From positions 124,001 to 188,000 of the forward strand of contig NZ_JAEPWN010000008.1 of the NCBI RefSeq assembly GCF_016654005.1: a DNA stretch of 64,000 nt, written 5' to 3'. Shown piece after piece: positions 36,412 through 45,195 of the stretch; position 1 is the first letter of the stretch; the number at the start of each line of letters is the position of its first letter. The notes under the pieces were generated by a model. It was not told the origin of the DNA and did no database searches. It saw only the letters and a list, made by a program, of their open reading frames with translations. Made by a program: the position numbers and the translations under genes. The stretch is from Brevundimonas nasdae. GTDB lineage: Bacteria > Pseudomonadota > Alphaproteobacteria > Caulobacterales > Caulobacteraceae.

Positions 36412-37314
36412 TCAGATGCGGTAGATCGTCTCGGCATTGCCTGCGAACAGGCGGTCGCGCTCGTCGGCGGAGAAGCCCGCCGTGATGGCGTCGAAGGCGG
36501 AATAGAAGGCGTCAAAGCTTCCGTGGACGCGCTCGACCGGGAAGTCGGAGGCGAACATGGCGCGCTCGGTCCCGAAGGCGTCGATGCACTCCAGAACGAC
36601 GGGGCGGAGGCTTTCCTGCGTCCAGTTGCGGTCGGTGATGCCGAGGCCGGAAATCTTGATCGAGACGTGCGGCTGGGCGGCCAGCAGGCGCAGCACGATG
36701 CGCCAGCGCTCCATGCCGATGTCGTTGCGGTCCGTCGGCAGGCCCGCGTGATTGACGATCATCGGGATGTCGGGATGCCGCGCGGCGATAATGGCGGCGG
36801 TGGCCATCTGCGACGGATAGAGCTGCAGGTCGAACGACAGGCCGTGCTTGGCCAGCTTGCCGAACCCCTCGACCCATTGCGGGTCACGCAGCAGGTCGCG
36901 GTCGGTGTAGGTCTTCAGCGGGTCTTCATGCCAGCAGACGATCTGGCGCACGCCGCGCACGTTGGGGCGGGCGGCGTGCGCCTCCAGCAGGGCGTCCAGA
37001 TCGGGGTCCAGCAGGTCGGCGCCCGCGACGACGCCGTGGGGATAGCCGCGCTGGTCGGCGATGGATTGCAGCCAGTCGGTCTCGGCCAGTTGCTGGCCTA
37101 TGGGCTGACCGGCCTCGACATGGACGATCTTGTCCACGCGCCAGCCAGCGGTGTCCGCCAGATAGTCGTCCAGCAGATAGTTCCTGTGGGCGATAGGGGA
37201 CATGTCCCCCGCCGGATTGTTCGGCAGGGGATCATCCTGCAGCCAGCCGTAGCGGGCCCGCGACAGGTCCCACAGGTGGACGTGGCTGTCGACGATGCGG
37301 AGGTCGGAGCCCAC
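36412..37314 (-). CDS. Amidohydrolase-family sugar lactonase, probable L-rhamnono-gamma-lactonase
   Basis: 300 residues. Amidohydrolase_2 fold: HxH in DSHVHLWD near residue 10, a later His in IVNHAGLPTDRND, and Asp in FASDFPVERVHGS. These residues bind the metal in lactonases of the COG3618 group, which includes L-fucono- and L-rhamnono-lactonases. Position between a deoxysugar SDR and a sugar transporter, with L-rhamnonate dehydratase upstream, points to opening of L-rhamnono-1,4-lactone to L-rhamnonate. The exact lactone is inferred. Confidence 0.85.
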   Translation of the reverse strand: MGSDLRIVDSHVHLWDLSRARYGWLQDDPLPNNPAGDMSPIAHRNYLLDDYLADTAGWRVDKIVHVEAGQPIGQQLAETDWLQSIADQRGYPHGVVAGADLLDPDLDALLEAHAARPNVRGVRQIVCWHEDPLKTYTDRDLLRDPQWVEGFGKLAKHGLSFDLQLYPSQMATAAIIAARHPDIPMIVNHAGLPTDRNDIGMERWRIVLRLLAAQPHVSIKISGLGITDRNWTQESLRPVVLECIDAFGTERAMFASDFPVERVHGSFDAFYSAFDAITAGFSADERDRLFAGNAETIYRI

Positions 37315-37323
37315 GGGCAGCCC

Positions 37324-38073
37324 CTAGTAGGTGGTGCGCCCGCCCGACGTGTCGAACGTCGATGCGGTGGTGAAGCTGCATTCCTCGGACGCCATGAAAC
37401 AGACCATGGCGGCGCTTTCATCGACTTCGCCCAGACGACCCATCGGGATCTTGGAGCGCATGTAGTCGACCTGGCTTTGCGGCAGTTGAGCCAGGATCGG
37501 GCTTTCGAAGGTGGCGGGGGTCAGGCTGTTGGCGATGACGCCCTTGCCGGCCAGTTCCTTGCCCAGCGACTTGGTGAAACCGATGACGCCCGCCTTGGAG
37601 GCTGAATAGGCGCTGGCGTTGGGATTGCCTTCCTTGCCTGCGACCGAGGCGACGTTGACGATGCGGCCATAGCTGTTGGCCAGCATATAGGGGACGATGG
37701 CGCGCGAGCAGTAGAAGACGCCGTTCAGATTGATGTCGACGACCCGCTTCCAGCTGTCGATCGGGAACTCATGCACGGGCGTGGTGGCGCCGGTGATGCC
37801 GGCCGAGGCGACGAGGATGTCGATCCGACCCAGCGCCTTGTTCGATTCTTCCGCAGCGGCCGCGACGGCGTCGGCGTCGGACACGTCCAGCGCCACGACG
37901 TGGGTTGCGCCGACGTCTTCAGCCGCAGCCTTCAGCGCGTCGGGGTTCAGGTCCCACAGCACGACCTTGCCGCCCTCGGCGACGATGCGCGCGGCGGACG
38001 CCTTGCCCAGACCCGATGCGCCGCCAGTGACGACGGCGGTGCGGCCCGCGAAACGACCCTGATAGGCGCTCAT
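37324..38073 (-). CDS. SDR oxidoreductase, probable 2-keto-3-deoxy-L-rhamnonate 4-dehydrogenase
   Basis: 249 residues. SDR motifs: TGGASGLGKASA, the NAG-equivalent ASAGITG, catalytic Ser in NVASVAG, YSASK, and terminal SGGRTTY. Of the SDRs in the sugar cluster this one lies between the lactonase and the FAH-family hydrolase, matching the dehydrogenase that oxidises 2-keto-3-deoxy-L-rhamnonate (LRA5) or the fuconate analogue. The start overlaps the hydrolase stop by 4 bases. NAD preference is suggested by Asp after beta-2 (VVLWDLNPD). Confidence 0.84.
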   Translation of the reverse strand: MSAYQGRFAGRTAVVTGGASGLGKASAARIVAEGGKVVLWDLNPDALKAAAEDVGATHVVALDVSDADAVAAAAEESNKALGRIDILVASAGITGATTPVHEFPIDSWKRVVDINLNGVFYCSRAIVPYMLANSYGRIVNVASVAGKEGNPNASAYSASKAGVIGFTKSLGKELAGKGVIANSLTPATFESPILAQLPQSQVDYMRSKIPMGRLGEVDESAAMVCFMASEECSFTTASTFDTSGGRTTY

Positions 38074-38930
38074 GCCGCACCTTCCTGCGTCCAGCCGACG
38101 ACGACCTGACGCTGCTGGCCCAGCTTCTGAATGCCCAGGGTCATGACGTCCCCGGCCTTGAGGAAGACCTGCGGCTTCTTGCCTTCGCCCACGCCTGGGG
38201 GCGTGCCAGTGGTCAGGATGTCGCCCGGCTCAAGGGTGATGAACTCGCTGACGTAGCTGACCAGGGTCTTCACATCGAAGATCATGGTGCGGGTGTTGCC
38301 GGTCTGCATGCGCTGGCCGTTCAGGTCCAGCCACATGTCCAGGTCCTGCGGATCGCCCAGTTCGTCAGAGGTCACCAGCCACGGGCCGACAGGGCCGAAG
38401 GTGTCGCAGCCTTTGCCCTTGTCCCACTGGGTGCCCATTTCCTTCTGGAAGGCGCGCTCGGAAACGTCATTGACCAGAACATAGCCGGCGACGTGGTCCA
38501 GGGCGTTTTCGACCGAGACGTAGCGGGCGCGGGCGCCGATGACGACGCCCAGTTCGACTTCCCAGTCCGACTTCTGCGAGCCGCGCGGGATCATGACTTC
38601 GTCGTCGGGGCCGGTCAGGCACGATGTGGCCTTGGTGAACAGGATCGGTTCAGCCGGAACGGGCAGGTTCGATTCCGCCGCGTGGTCGGCATAGTTCAGG
38701 CCGATGGCCAGGAATTTGCGCACGCCGTTGACCGGCACGCCATAGCGGGGGTGACCCTCGACCACCGGCAGGGTCGTCGGGTCAATGGCCTTCAAGGCGT
38801 CAAGCGCCGGGCCGTGCAACTGGTCCGGGGTGATGTCGGCGATGACGCCCGACAGGTCGCGAATGCGGCCCTCAGCATCCAGCGTGCCTGGCTTTTCCTG
38901 GCCCTTGGGGCCGTAACGCAACAGTTTCAT
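38070..38930 (-). CDS. FAH-family hydrolase, probable 2,4-diketo-3-deoxy-L-rhamnonate hydrolase
   Basis: 286 residues. Fumarylacetoacetate-hydrolase fold with AIGLNYADHAAESNLPVPAEP, the metal ligands in SDWEVELGVVIG (two Glu) and VNDVSER (Asp), and TTGTPPGVGEG. In the alternative rhamnose route this enzyme (LRA6) cleaves the diketo acid to pyruvate and L-lactate. The L-fuconate homologue does the same reaction, so context, particularly rhmD next door, decides for rhamnose. Starts 15 bases after rhmD. Confidence 0.85.
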   Translation of the reverse strand: MKLLRYGPKGQEKPGTLDAEGRIRDLSGVIADITPDQLHGPALDALKAIDPTTLPVVEGHPRYGVPVNGVRKFLAIGLNYADHAAESNLPVPAEPILFTKATSCLTGPDDEVMIPRGSQKSDWEVELGVVIGARARYVSVENALDHVAGYVLVNDVSERAFQKEMGTQWDKGKGCDTFGPVGPWLVTSDELGDPQDLDMWLDLNGQRMQTGNTRTMIFDVKTLVSYVSEFITLEPGDILTTGTPPGVGEGKKPQVFLKAGDVMTLGIQKLGQQRQVVVGWTQEGAA

Positions 38931-38945
38931 TGGGGTCTTTCGGTC

Positions 38946-40139
38946 TTAACGCGCGTAGGGGCGGTGCAGGGCGATGTCGCGGTTCAGCTCGACGCCGAAG
39001 CCGGGCGCATCCGGCACCTTCAGGCGGCCGTTCACGGGGACGGGTTCGCCGATCAGCTGCGGATGGAACATCGGCACGACCTCGTCGGCGCCGGGGGCCA
39101 TCATCAGGAACTCCGCGAACGGGCTGTTATGGCGGGTCACGACGAAGTGGTAGGAATAGACCGATGAGCCGTGCGGGATCATCAGCACGCCCTTGGCGTC
39201 GGCCATGGCGGAGATCTTGATCAGTTCGGTCACGCCGCCGCACCAGCCTACGTCCGGCTGGATGATGTCGCAGCATTCCATCTCCAGCAGCATGCGGAAG
39301 CCCCAGCGGGTGGCCTCATGCTCGCCGGTCGTCACCAACATGCCGGGAGGGGCTCGTTTCTTCAGCGCCTGATAGCCCCAGTAGTCGTCGGGGCTGAGCG
39401 CCTCCTCGATCCACTTCAGGCCCAGCTTGTGGGCCTCATGGGCCAGACGGGTGGCGTAGTTCAGGTCCAACGCCATCCAGCAGTCGAACATCAGCCAGAA
39501 GTCGTCGCCGCAGGCGTTTCGCATGGCCTCCAGTTCGGCGATGTTTTTATGCAGGCCTTCCTCGCCCTCGGCGGGGCCGTGATGCAGGGGCATCTTGCCG
39601 CCGATGAAGCCAAGCTCCTTGGCTTTGTCGGGACGTGCGCCTGTGGCGTAGAAGGTCAGTTCATCGCGAACCGCGCCGCCCAGCATGGCGAAGACCGGTT
39701 CCTGACGCAGACGGCCCAGCAGGTCCCACAGCGCCAGATCGACGCCGGAGATGGCGTTCACCACCAGACCCTTGCGGCCATAATACTGGGTGGAGAAATA
39801 CATCTGGTCCCAGATCTTCTCGACCTCGGACGGATCGCGGCCTTCCAGGAAGCGGGCCAGATGCTTCTCGACGATATAGGCGGCGGGTTCGCCGCCCGTG
39901 GTCACCGCAAAACCGATGACGCCGTTCTCGGCTTCGATCTCCACCACCAGCGTGCCCAGCACATTGATGCCGAAGCTGCGGCGGCTCTGGCGGTATTCAG
40001 GATATTTCGCCATCGGGGTGGCGATATGGTCGTCGATCCAGTGCCCGTCGCCCTGATCGTGATAATCGGCCCCGCCGCCCGTCCCGTCGTTTTTCACAAC
40101 ATAAGCGCGGACGTGCTTGATCTTCGGCAGGCGGCTCAT
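38946..40139 (-). CDS. rhmD: L-rhamnonate dehydratase
   Basis: 397 residues from the ATG at 40139 (open frame to 40298, but homology begins [15 protein letters not shown]). Enolase-superfamily enzyme converting L-rhamnonate to 2-keto-3-deoxy-L-rhamnonate. It closely follows the E. coli RhmD pattern: [77 protein letters not shown], metal ligands in MFDCWM, WIEEAL and TTGEHE, and the catalytic His in PHGSSVYS. The close match identifies L-rhamnonate rather than L-fuconate. First gene of the minus-strand operon. Confidence 0.93.
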   Translation of the reverse strand: MSRLPKIKHVRAYVVKNDGTGGGADYHDQGDGHWIDDHIATPMAKYPEYRQSRRSFGINVLGTLVVEIEAENGVIGFAVTTGGEPAAYIVEKHLARFLEGRDPSEVEKIWDQMYFSTQYYGRKGLVVNAISGVDLALWDLLGRLRQEPVFAMLGGAVRDELTFYATGARPDKAKELGFIGGKMPLHHGPAEGEEGLHKNIAELEAMRNACGDDFWLMFDCWMALDLNYATRLAHEAHKLGLKWIEEALSPDDYWGYQALKKRAPPGMLVTTGEHEATRWGFRMLLEMECCDIIQPDVGWCGGVTELIKISAMADAKGVLMIPHGSSVYSYHFVVTRHNSPFAEFLMMAPGADEVVPMFHPQLIGEPVPVNGRLKVPDAPGFGVELNRDIALHRPYAR

Positions 40140-40143
40140 TGGG

Positions 40144-40166
40144 CGATCACCGGCATTTGGTGATCG
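40144..40166. promoter_or_regulatory. Candidate IclR operator between rhmD and the regulator gene
   Basis: CGATCACC (40144-40151) and GGTGATCG (40159-40166) are perfect 8-base inverted repeats with a 7-base spacer. They lie 5-27 bases upstream of the rhmD start codon and in the shared intergenic region, so a bound IclR protein would block the rhmD operon. IclR sites are often such imperfect palindromes; the assignment is inference. Confidence 0.5.
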
Positions 40167-40279
40167 GTTCCCATCATGCGGGATTTCACTGGCTTTCCTC
40201 CGGGCGAAGCGGCAAAGTCGGGTCAGTGTGGCCGAGCGACTTGCGCGTTTTGCTACATTCTGAGAATGAGGACTACGAA

Positions 40280-41086
40280 ATGGGACGAACGCCGTCAATC
40301 AAGACCGCACAGGTCGATGGGGAAGAAGATGTCGGCGCCAAGGCGTCCGGCAGCCAAACCCTGCTGCGTGGTCTGGACGTCATCGACGCCCTGATGGAAG
40401 GCTCGCTGCCGCTGGCGGAACTGTCGGAAAAGCTGGAGCTTACGCGCAGCACGACCCACCGTCTGGCTTCAGCCCTGGTCGAGCGGCGCCTGCTGTCGTT
40501 CCGCCCACGCGAAGGCTACAGCCTTGGCCCGAAACTGCTGGAGTTGGGCCATGCCGCCAGCCAGCAGATGCATCTGCCGCGCATCGCCCGACCCTGGCTG
40601 GAGCAACTGTCGGCTCAGACTGACGACACCGTGCATCTGGGCGTGCTGGATGGTCGGCAGGCCCTTTATCTGGACAAGGTCGCGGGCCGTCGGCGCATCA
40701 ATATCGGCTCGCGTCTGGGGGAACGGCACCCCATCGCCTCGACCGGACTGGGCAAGGCGCTGATCCTGGACAAGACCGAGGCCGAGTGGATCGACTTCTA
40801 CGCCCCCGAAGGCGCAGCCTTTGATTCGACGGCGCGCACAGTCTGGCTGGAGCGGATGCGCGGCTATGCCCGCAACGGCTACGCCTTCGATCTGGAAGAG
40901 AACGAGGACCAGATCCGCTGCGTCGCCGCACCGATCCGTTCGGTGGACGGCCATATCGTCGCCGCCCTCAGCGTCTCGTCCGCCGCACAATATATGTCAG
41001 ACGCCCGCATGTCGGACCTGACCAAGACCGTCACCAACGCCGCCAACGCCATCAGCGCCGACCTCGGCTGGCTGCCCAAGAACTGA
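40280..41086 (+). CDS. IclR family transcriptional regulator of the rhamnose cluster
   Basis: 268 residues from the ATG at 40280 with GAGGA 7 bases upstream; the longer frame to 40139 lacks support. N-terminal winged helix: [48 protein letters not shown]-terminal effector domain: [44 protein letters not shown] and [20 protein letters not shown]. It sits at the centre of the divergent sugar cluster and starts 23 bases before the L-rhamnose dehydrogenase gene. It probably senses rhamnose or a pathway intermediate. Confidence 0.92.
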   Translation: MGRTPSIKTAQVDGEEDVGAKASGSQTLLRGLDVIDALMEGSLPLAELSEKLELTRSTTHRLASALVERRLLSFRPREGYSLGPKLLELGHAASQQMHLPRIARPWLEQLSAQTDDTVHLGVLDGRQALYLDKVAGRRRINIGSRLGERHPIASTGLGKALILDKTEAEWIDFYAPEGAAFDSTARTVWLERMRGYARNGYAFDLEENEDQIRCVAAPIRSVDGHIVAALSVSSAAQYMSDARMSDLTKTVTNAANAISADLGWLPKN

Positions 41087-41108
41087 ACCTGAAAGTACCG
41101 GAGCCCCC

Positions 41109-41870
41109 ATGCTGCTTGAAAACAAGGTCGTCCTGATTACGGGCGCATCGCGGGGTATTGGACGGGCGACGGCGATCGAGGCCGCGCGTCAGGGCGCCGA
41201 CGTCGCCATCAACACCTTCCGTGATGATGCGGTCGCAGCCGAAGTGGTCGCCGAGATCGAGGCGCTGGGCCGCAAGGCCGTGGTGTTCGACGCTGACGTG
41301 GCCCAGCCAGATAGCGCGACGGGGTTCGTGCAGGCTGCGGTGGACGCACTGGGGCGGGTGGATGTGTTCGTGTCCAACGCGGGCATCTGTCCGTTCCACG
41401 CCTTTCTCGACATGCCGGTCGAGACGCTGCGCCGCACGATGGAGGTCAATCTGCACGGCGCCTATTTCATGGTGCAGGCGGCGGCCAACCAGATGGTCAA
41501 GCAAGGGGACGGCGGTTCGATTGTCGCCATCAGCTCGATCTCGGCTTTGGTCGGCGGCGAGATGCAGACCCATTACACCCCGACCAAGGCGGGGGTGCAC
41601 AGCCTGATGCAGTCGTGCGCCGTTGCGCTGGGCCGCCACGGCATCCGCTGCAACTCGGTCCTGCCCGGCACCATCGCCACCGACATCAACAAGGACGACC
41701 TGGCCGATCCGGCCAAGCGCGAATATATGGAAGGGCGCATCCCGCTGGGCCGTCTGGGCCGACCAGAGGACATCGCCTCGGTGGTCGCCTTCCTGGCGTC
41801 GGACATGGCCAGCTATATGTCGGGGGCGGCCGTGCTGGTCGACGGCGGCGCCTTCGCCAACTTCCAATAG
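41109..41870 (+). CDS. L-rhamnose 1-dehydrogenase (SDR family)
   Basis: 253 residues. SDR motifs TGASRGIGRAT, SNAG, catalytic Ser-Tyr-Lys in AISSISALVGGEMQTHYTPTKAG, and a terminal VDGGAFANFQ. The stretches NAGICPFHAFLDMP, SISALVGGEMQTHYTPTKAG, and SVLPGTIATDINKDDL match the characterised L-rhamnose 1-dehydrogenases from Azotobacter and Sphingomonas. It oxidises L-rhamnose to L-rhamnono-lactone, the first step of the non-phosphorylative pathway. Cofactor NAD or NADP. 10 bases before lldD. Confidence 0.9.
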   Translation: MLLENKVVLITGASRGIGRATAIEAARQGADVAINTFRDDAVAAEVVAEIEALGRKAVVFDADVAQPDSATGFVQAAVDALGRVDVFVSNAGICPFHAFLDMPVETLRRTMEVNLHGAYFMVQAAANQMVKQGDGGSIVAISSISALVGGEMQTHYTPTKAGVHSLMQSCAVALGRHGIRCNSVLPGTIATDINKDDLADPAKREYMEGRIPLGRLGRPEDIASVVAFLASDMASYMSGAAVLVDGGAFANFQ

Positions 41871-41879
41871 GACGCGACG

Positions 41880-43010
41880 GTGATCATTTCCTCGCCCGGC
41901 GATTATCGCGAGGCCGCGCGCCGCAAGCTGCCGCCCTTCCTGTTCCATTATATCGACGGCGGCGCCTACGCCGAGCAGACGCTGAAACGGAACGTCGAGG
42001 ACTATCAGGCCATCGCCCTGCGCCAGCGCGTGCTGCAGGACATGACCAGCCTCAGCCTTGAGACGAAGCTGTTCGACGAGACGCTGCGTCTGCCCGTGGT
42101 GCTGGCGCCGGTCGGTCTGACCGGCATGTACGCACGGCGCGGCGAGGTGCAGGCGGCCAGGGCGGCAGCGTCGCGCGGCGTGCCCTTCACCCTGTCCACT
42201 GTGTCGGTCTGCCCGATCGAGGAGGTGGCGCCCGCCATCGACCGACCCATGTGGTTCCAGCTCTATGTGTTGCGCGACCGCGGCTTCATGAAGAACGCTT
42301 TGGAGCGGGCCAGGTCGGCGGGCGTGAAGACGCTGGTCTTCACCGTCGACATGCCCACGCCCGGCGCCCGTTACCGCGACGCCCACTCGGGCATGAGCGG
42401 TCCGAACGCCCCCTTGCGCCGCATGGTGCAGGCCATGACCCATCCGATGTGGGCGTATGATGTTGGGCTGCGTGGCGTGCCGCACGATCTGGGCAATGTC
42501 TCGCGCTATCTGGGCAAGCCGACGGGGCTGGCCGACTATATCGGCTGGCTGGGCGCCAACTTCGATCCGTCGATCTCGTGGAAAGACCTGCAATGGATCC
42601 GCGACTTCTGGGACGGGCCGATGATCATCAAGGGCGTGCTTGATCCGCAGGACGCTCGCGACGCCGTCAGTTTCGGCGCCGACGGCATCGTGGTGTCGAA
42701 CCACGGCGGACGGCAGTTGGACGGGGTTCTGTCATCGGCCCGCGCCTTGCCCGCCATCGCTGATGCGGTGAAGGGCGACATCCGCATTCTGGCCGATTCA
42801 GGCGTCCGCAATGGTCTGGACGTGGTGCGGGCGATTGCTCTGGGCGCGGATGCGGTCATGCTGGGGCGGGCCTTCGTCTATGCTCTGGCGGCGGGCGGGC
42901 AGGCGGGGGTGGAGAACCTGCTGGATCTGTTCGAGAAGGAGATGCGCGTGGCCATGACCCTGACGGGCGCCAAAACCATCGCCGGGATCACGCGCGACCT
43001 GATCGCCTGA
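41880..43010 (+). CDS. lldD: L-lactate dehydrogenase, FMN-dependent (quinone-linked)
   Basis: 376 residues from a GTG at 41880 ([38 protein letters not shown]). Membrane-associated flavoenzyme oxidising L-lactate to pyruvate with electrons to quinone. It follows E. coli LldD almost motif by motif: [76 protein letters not shown], the catalytic [11 protein letters not shown]. In this cluster it would use the L-lactate released by the FAH-family hydrolase. No lldP or lldR is next to it. Confidence 0.95.
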   Translation: MIISSPGDYREAARRKLPPFLFHYIDGGAYAEQTLKRNVEDYQAIALRQRVLQDMTSLSLETKLFDETLRLPVVLAPVGLTGMYARRGEVQAARAAASRGVPFTLSTVSVCPIEEVAPAIDRPMWFQLYVLRDRGFMKNALERARSAGVKTLVFTVDMPTPGARYRDAHSGMSGPNAPLRRMVQAMTHPMWAYDVGLRGVPHDLGNVSRYLGKPTGLADYIGWLGANFDPSISWKDLQWIRDFWDGPMIIKGVLDPQDARDAVSFGADGIVVSNHGGRQLDGVLSSARALPAIADAVKGDIRILADSGVRNGLDVVRAIALGADAVMLGRAFVYALAAGGQAGVENLLDLFEKEMRVAMTLTGAKTIAGITRDLIA

Positions 43011-43059
43011 AGCCATTATTTCGCTGGCCAAGGCGGCGGGCCTGTCTAAGAAGCGGCGG

Positions 43060-43785
43060 ATGACCACCCGCCAGCCCGTCGCCCTGTCCGAAGAAGAGAT
43101 CGCCGCCGTCCGTTCGTGGGTGATCCATGAGGATGCCCACGTCATCGCCTTCTCCAAGCCCTCGGGCCTGTCCAGTCAGGGCGGTCGGATCAAGGCGCAT
43201 ACTCTGGACGACCTGCTGTGGGCGTTTGCACGCTCGAACGGCAAGCGGCCGGAGTTGGTGCATCGTCTGGACCGCGACACGTCGGGCGTGATCCTGGCGG
43301 CCAAGACCAAGCCTGCGGCCGGGTTTCTGGGCAAGGCGCTGCAGATGCGACGGTTCAGGAAACAGTATCTGGCCCTGCTGTCCGCCGCGCCCGAACCGGC
43401 GTCTGGCACGATCGACGCGCCCCTGCGTCGCGAAGAGATCGGGCGTGAATCCTATATGCGGGTCGTCGCCTTTGACGCCCCAGGCGCCCAAGGCTCGCAG
43501 AGCCGATACCGGACGCTGGCGGCCAATGATCAGGGTGCGGTGGTCGAACTGGAGCCGCTGACCGGGCGGATGCACCAGTTGCGGGTGCATATGGCGCATC
43601 TGGGCCGGCCCCTGATCGGCGACGTGCGTTACGGCGGCGCCCTGACGACCGAAGTCGGTCCTGCGCCACGCCTGATGTTGCACGCGTCCAAGCTCAGTTT
43701 CCCCCATCCAGAGGGGGGAACCACGACGGTCGAGGCGCCGCCGCCTGAAGACTTCGCCAGGCTGCGAACCGCATTGGGTCTGTAG
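43060..43785 (+). CDS. RluA-family pseudouridine synthase, no S4 domain
   Basis: 241 residues. Isomerises uridine to pseudouridine in rRNA or tRNA. The catalytic aspartate is in ELVHRLDRDTSGVIL; other marks are FSKPSGLSSQGG and PLTGRMHQLRVHMAHLGRPLIGDVRYGG. No N-terminal S4 domain is present, as in RluA or TruC-type short members. The target base cannot be assigned. It follows the lldD stop by 49 bases. Confidence 0.88.
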   Translation: MTTRQPVALSEEEIAAVRSWVIHEDAHVIAFSKPSGLSSQGGRIKAHTLDDLLWAFARSNGKRPELVHRLDRDTSGVILAAKTKPAAGFLGKALQMRRFRKQYLALLSAAPEPASGTIDAPLRREEIGRESYMRVVAFDAPGAQGSQSRYRTLAANDQGAVVELEPLTGRMHQLRVHMAHLGRPLIGDVRYGGALTTEVGPAPRLMLHASKLSFPHPEGGTTTVEAPPPEDFARLRTALGL

Positions 43786-43853
43786 AACACGCTGCTTGCC
43801 GACGTGGACGCGGCGTGATCGACTGACGGTCGAAGCTTTTTTGGAGCGCCTTG

Positions 43854-44207
43854 ATGGTCGCGACAATTCTGATCGCCCTGGTGGCGCTGATCCACGTCTA
43901 TATCGTCGTGCTGGAGATGGTGCTGTGGACCACGCCGCGCGGTCGCAAGGCCTTCGGCATGAGTGTCGAGGACGCTCAGCGCACCAAGGTTCTGGCCGCC
44001 AATCAGGGGCTCTATAACGGGTTTCTGGTCGCGGGTCTGATCTGGGGACTGTGGCTGGGCGCGGGCGGTTTTCAGATCAAGGTCTTCTTCCTGGCCTGTG
44101 TGGTGATCGCGGGCCTGTTTGGCGCGGCGACGGCCAGCCGGAAGATATTGTTCATTCAGGCCCTGCCGGCCGCATTGGCTTTGATCGCGTTGCTGGCAGG
44201 TGTCTAA
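43854..44207 (+). CDS. DUF1304 small membrane protein
   Basis: 117 residues from the ATG at 43854 (GGAG 7 bases upstream; a TTG at 43851 would be too close). Four membrane segments. ALIHVYIVVLEMVLWTTPRGRKAFGM and AANQGLYNGFLVAGLIWGL with a His/Glu pair in the first helix are the DUF1304 pattern. The family is of unknown function; it is often a single gene. Confidence 0.85.
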   Translation: MVATILIALVALIHVYIVVLEMVLWTTPRGRKAFGMSVEDAQRTKVLAANQGLYNGFLVAGLIWGLWLGAGGFQIKVFFLACVVIAGLFGAATASRKILFIQALPAALALIALLAGV

Positions 44208-44260
44208 GGTAGGGAACAGCGGGGGCGCTGCGACGCTATGTCGATGAAAGGATGCCTGTG

Positions 44261-44749
44261 ATGAAACGCTTGGCGATTTTGATGACCGGTCTTTCGGCGC
44301 TGGCCTTGACGGCCTGCGCCAGTCTGGCGCCCTATGGCGCGCAGCGCGGAGCAGGCGGACAGGGCTATTCTGAACAGCGTATCGAAAACAACCGATACCG
44401 CGTCACCTATAATGGCGTGGGGGCTGCGGGCCGCGTGGCGGACTGGGCGCTGGTGCGCGCTGCGGACGTGACGACCGAACAGGGCTACGACTGGTTCGAA
44501 ATCACCCAGAGCTGGACTGATGGGCGACCGGGCGGGGCAGGCGGCGTCAGCCCCAGCGTCTCGGTCGGCGGCAGCACGGGACGTTACGGCGGCTATTCCG
44601 CATCGGGCGTCGGCGTCGGGCTGGGGCTGAACTTCTCGGGACCGCAGCCGACCTCGACCACGCTGGAGATCGTGCTGGGCCGCGGGCCAAAGCCTGACCG
44701 TCCAAACGCCTATGATGCGCGCTCGGTGCAGGGTTCGATCCCGCGCTGA
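44261..44749 (+). CDS. Lipoprotein, CC0125/CC1285-like family
   Basis: 162 residues from ATG 44261 (AAGGA upstream; ATG 44252 overlaps it). Lipobox ALTAC near residue 18. The mature part YSEQRIENNRYRVTYNGVGAAGRVADWALVRAADVTTEQGYDWFEITQSW resembles Caulobacterales lipoproteins named CC0125/CC1285, of unknown function. The second half is Gly/Ser-rich (VGGSTGRYGGYSASGVGVGLG) and ends with a short TLEIVLGRGPKPD segment. Outer-membrane anchoring is likely. Confidence 0.72.
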   Translation: MKRLAILMTGLSALALTACASLAPYGAQRGAGGQGYSEQRIENNRYRVTYNGVGAAGRVADWALVRAADVTTEQGYDWFEITQSWTDGRPGGAGGVSPSVSVGGSTGRYGGYSASGVGVGLGLNFSGPQPTSTTLEIVLGRGPKPDRPNAYDARSVQGSIPR

Positions 44750-44777
44750 TCACAGCCGCCCTTCGCTTTCGTCGCCA

Positions 44778-44796
44778 GCGGCGTATATAGCGCCGC
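44778..44796 (+). promoter_or_regulatory. Possible leaderless promoter of crcB
   Basis: GCGGCG (44778-44783) and CGCCGC (44791-44796) flank TATATAG. TATATA (44784-44789) sits 11 bases before the crcB ATG, so a transcript started from it would begin close to the start codon. There is no ribosome binding site upstream of the ATG, and no fluoride riboswitch sequence. Confidence 0.4.
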
Positions 44797-44799
44797 ATA

Positions 44800-45195
44800 A
44801 TGACGCGTTTTCTTCTCGTTGCAGCGGGTGGGGCCATCGGCTCCATGGCGCGCTATGGCCTGGGCGTCGCCGTTGGTCGGCTGGCGCCCAACGCCGTCTG
44901 GCCGCTGGGGACGTTCGGAGCCAATATCATCGGCGGCCTGCTGATGGGGCTGCTGGTCGGTTGGCTGGCCTTCCGCGGCGGCGCGCATCAGGAAATGATC
45001 CGTTTGTTCGCCGCCGTCGGCGTGCTGGGCGGGTTCACGACCTTTTCTTCCTATTCGCTTGAGGCGGCGCAGATGATCGAGCGCCGTCAGTTGGCCTTAG
45101 CGGCCTGTTATGTCGTCGGCTCAGTCGTACTGGCCATCGTCGCCCTGTTTGTCGGCCTGATGATCGCCCGCCGCGCCTTTGGAGCTCCCCTTTGA
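44800..45195 (+). CDS. crcB: Fluoride-specific ion channel/exporter CrcB (Fluc)
   Basis: 131 residues, four membrane helices, normal length. AGGAIGSMARYGLGVAVGRL, PLGTFGANIIGGLLMGLLVGWL, FAAVGVLGGFTTFSSYSLEAAQMI are the family signatures; the GGFTTFSSYS segment lines the fluoride pore. CrcB works as an antiparallel dimer. There is no fluoride riboswitch in the short leader. The next gene overlaps by 4 bases. Confidence 0.95.
   Translation: MTRFLLVAAGGAIGSMARYGLGVAVGRLAPNAVWPLGTFGANIIGGLLMGLLVGWLAFRGGAHQEMIRLFAAVGVLGGFTTFSSYSLEAAQMIERRQLALAACYVVGSVVLAIVALFVGLMIARRAFGAPL

Noticed and set aside
44750..44799. fluoride riboswitch upstream of crcB
   Set aside because: The 50-base gap is too short and lacks the conserved GGNGAUGG...CC core.
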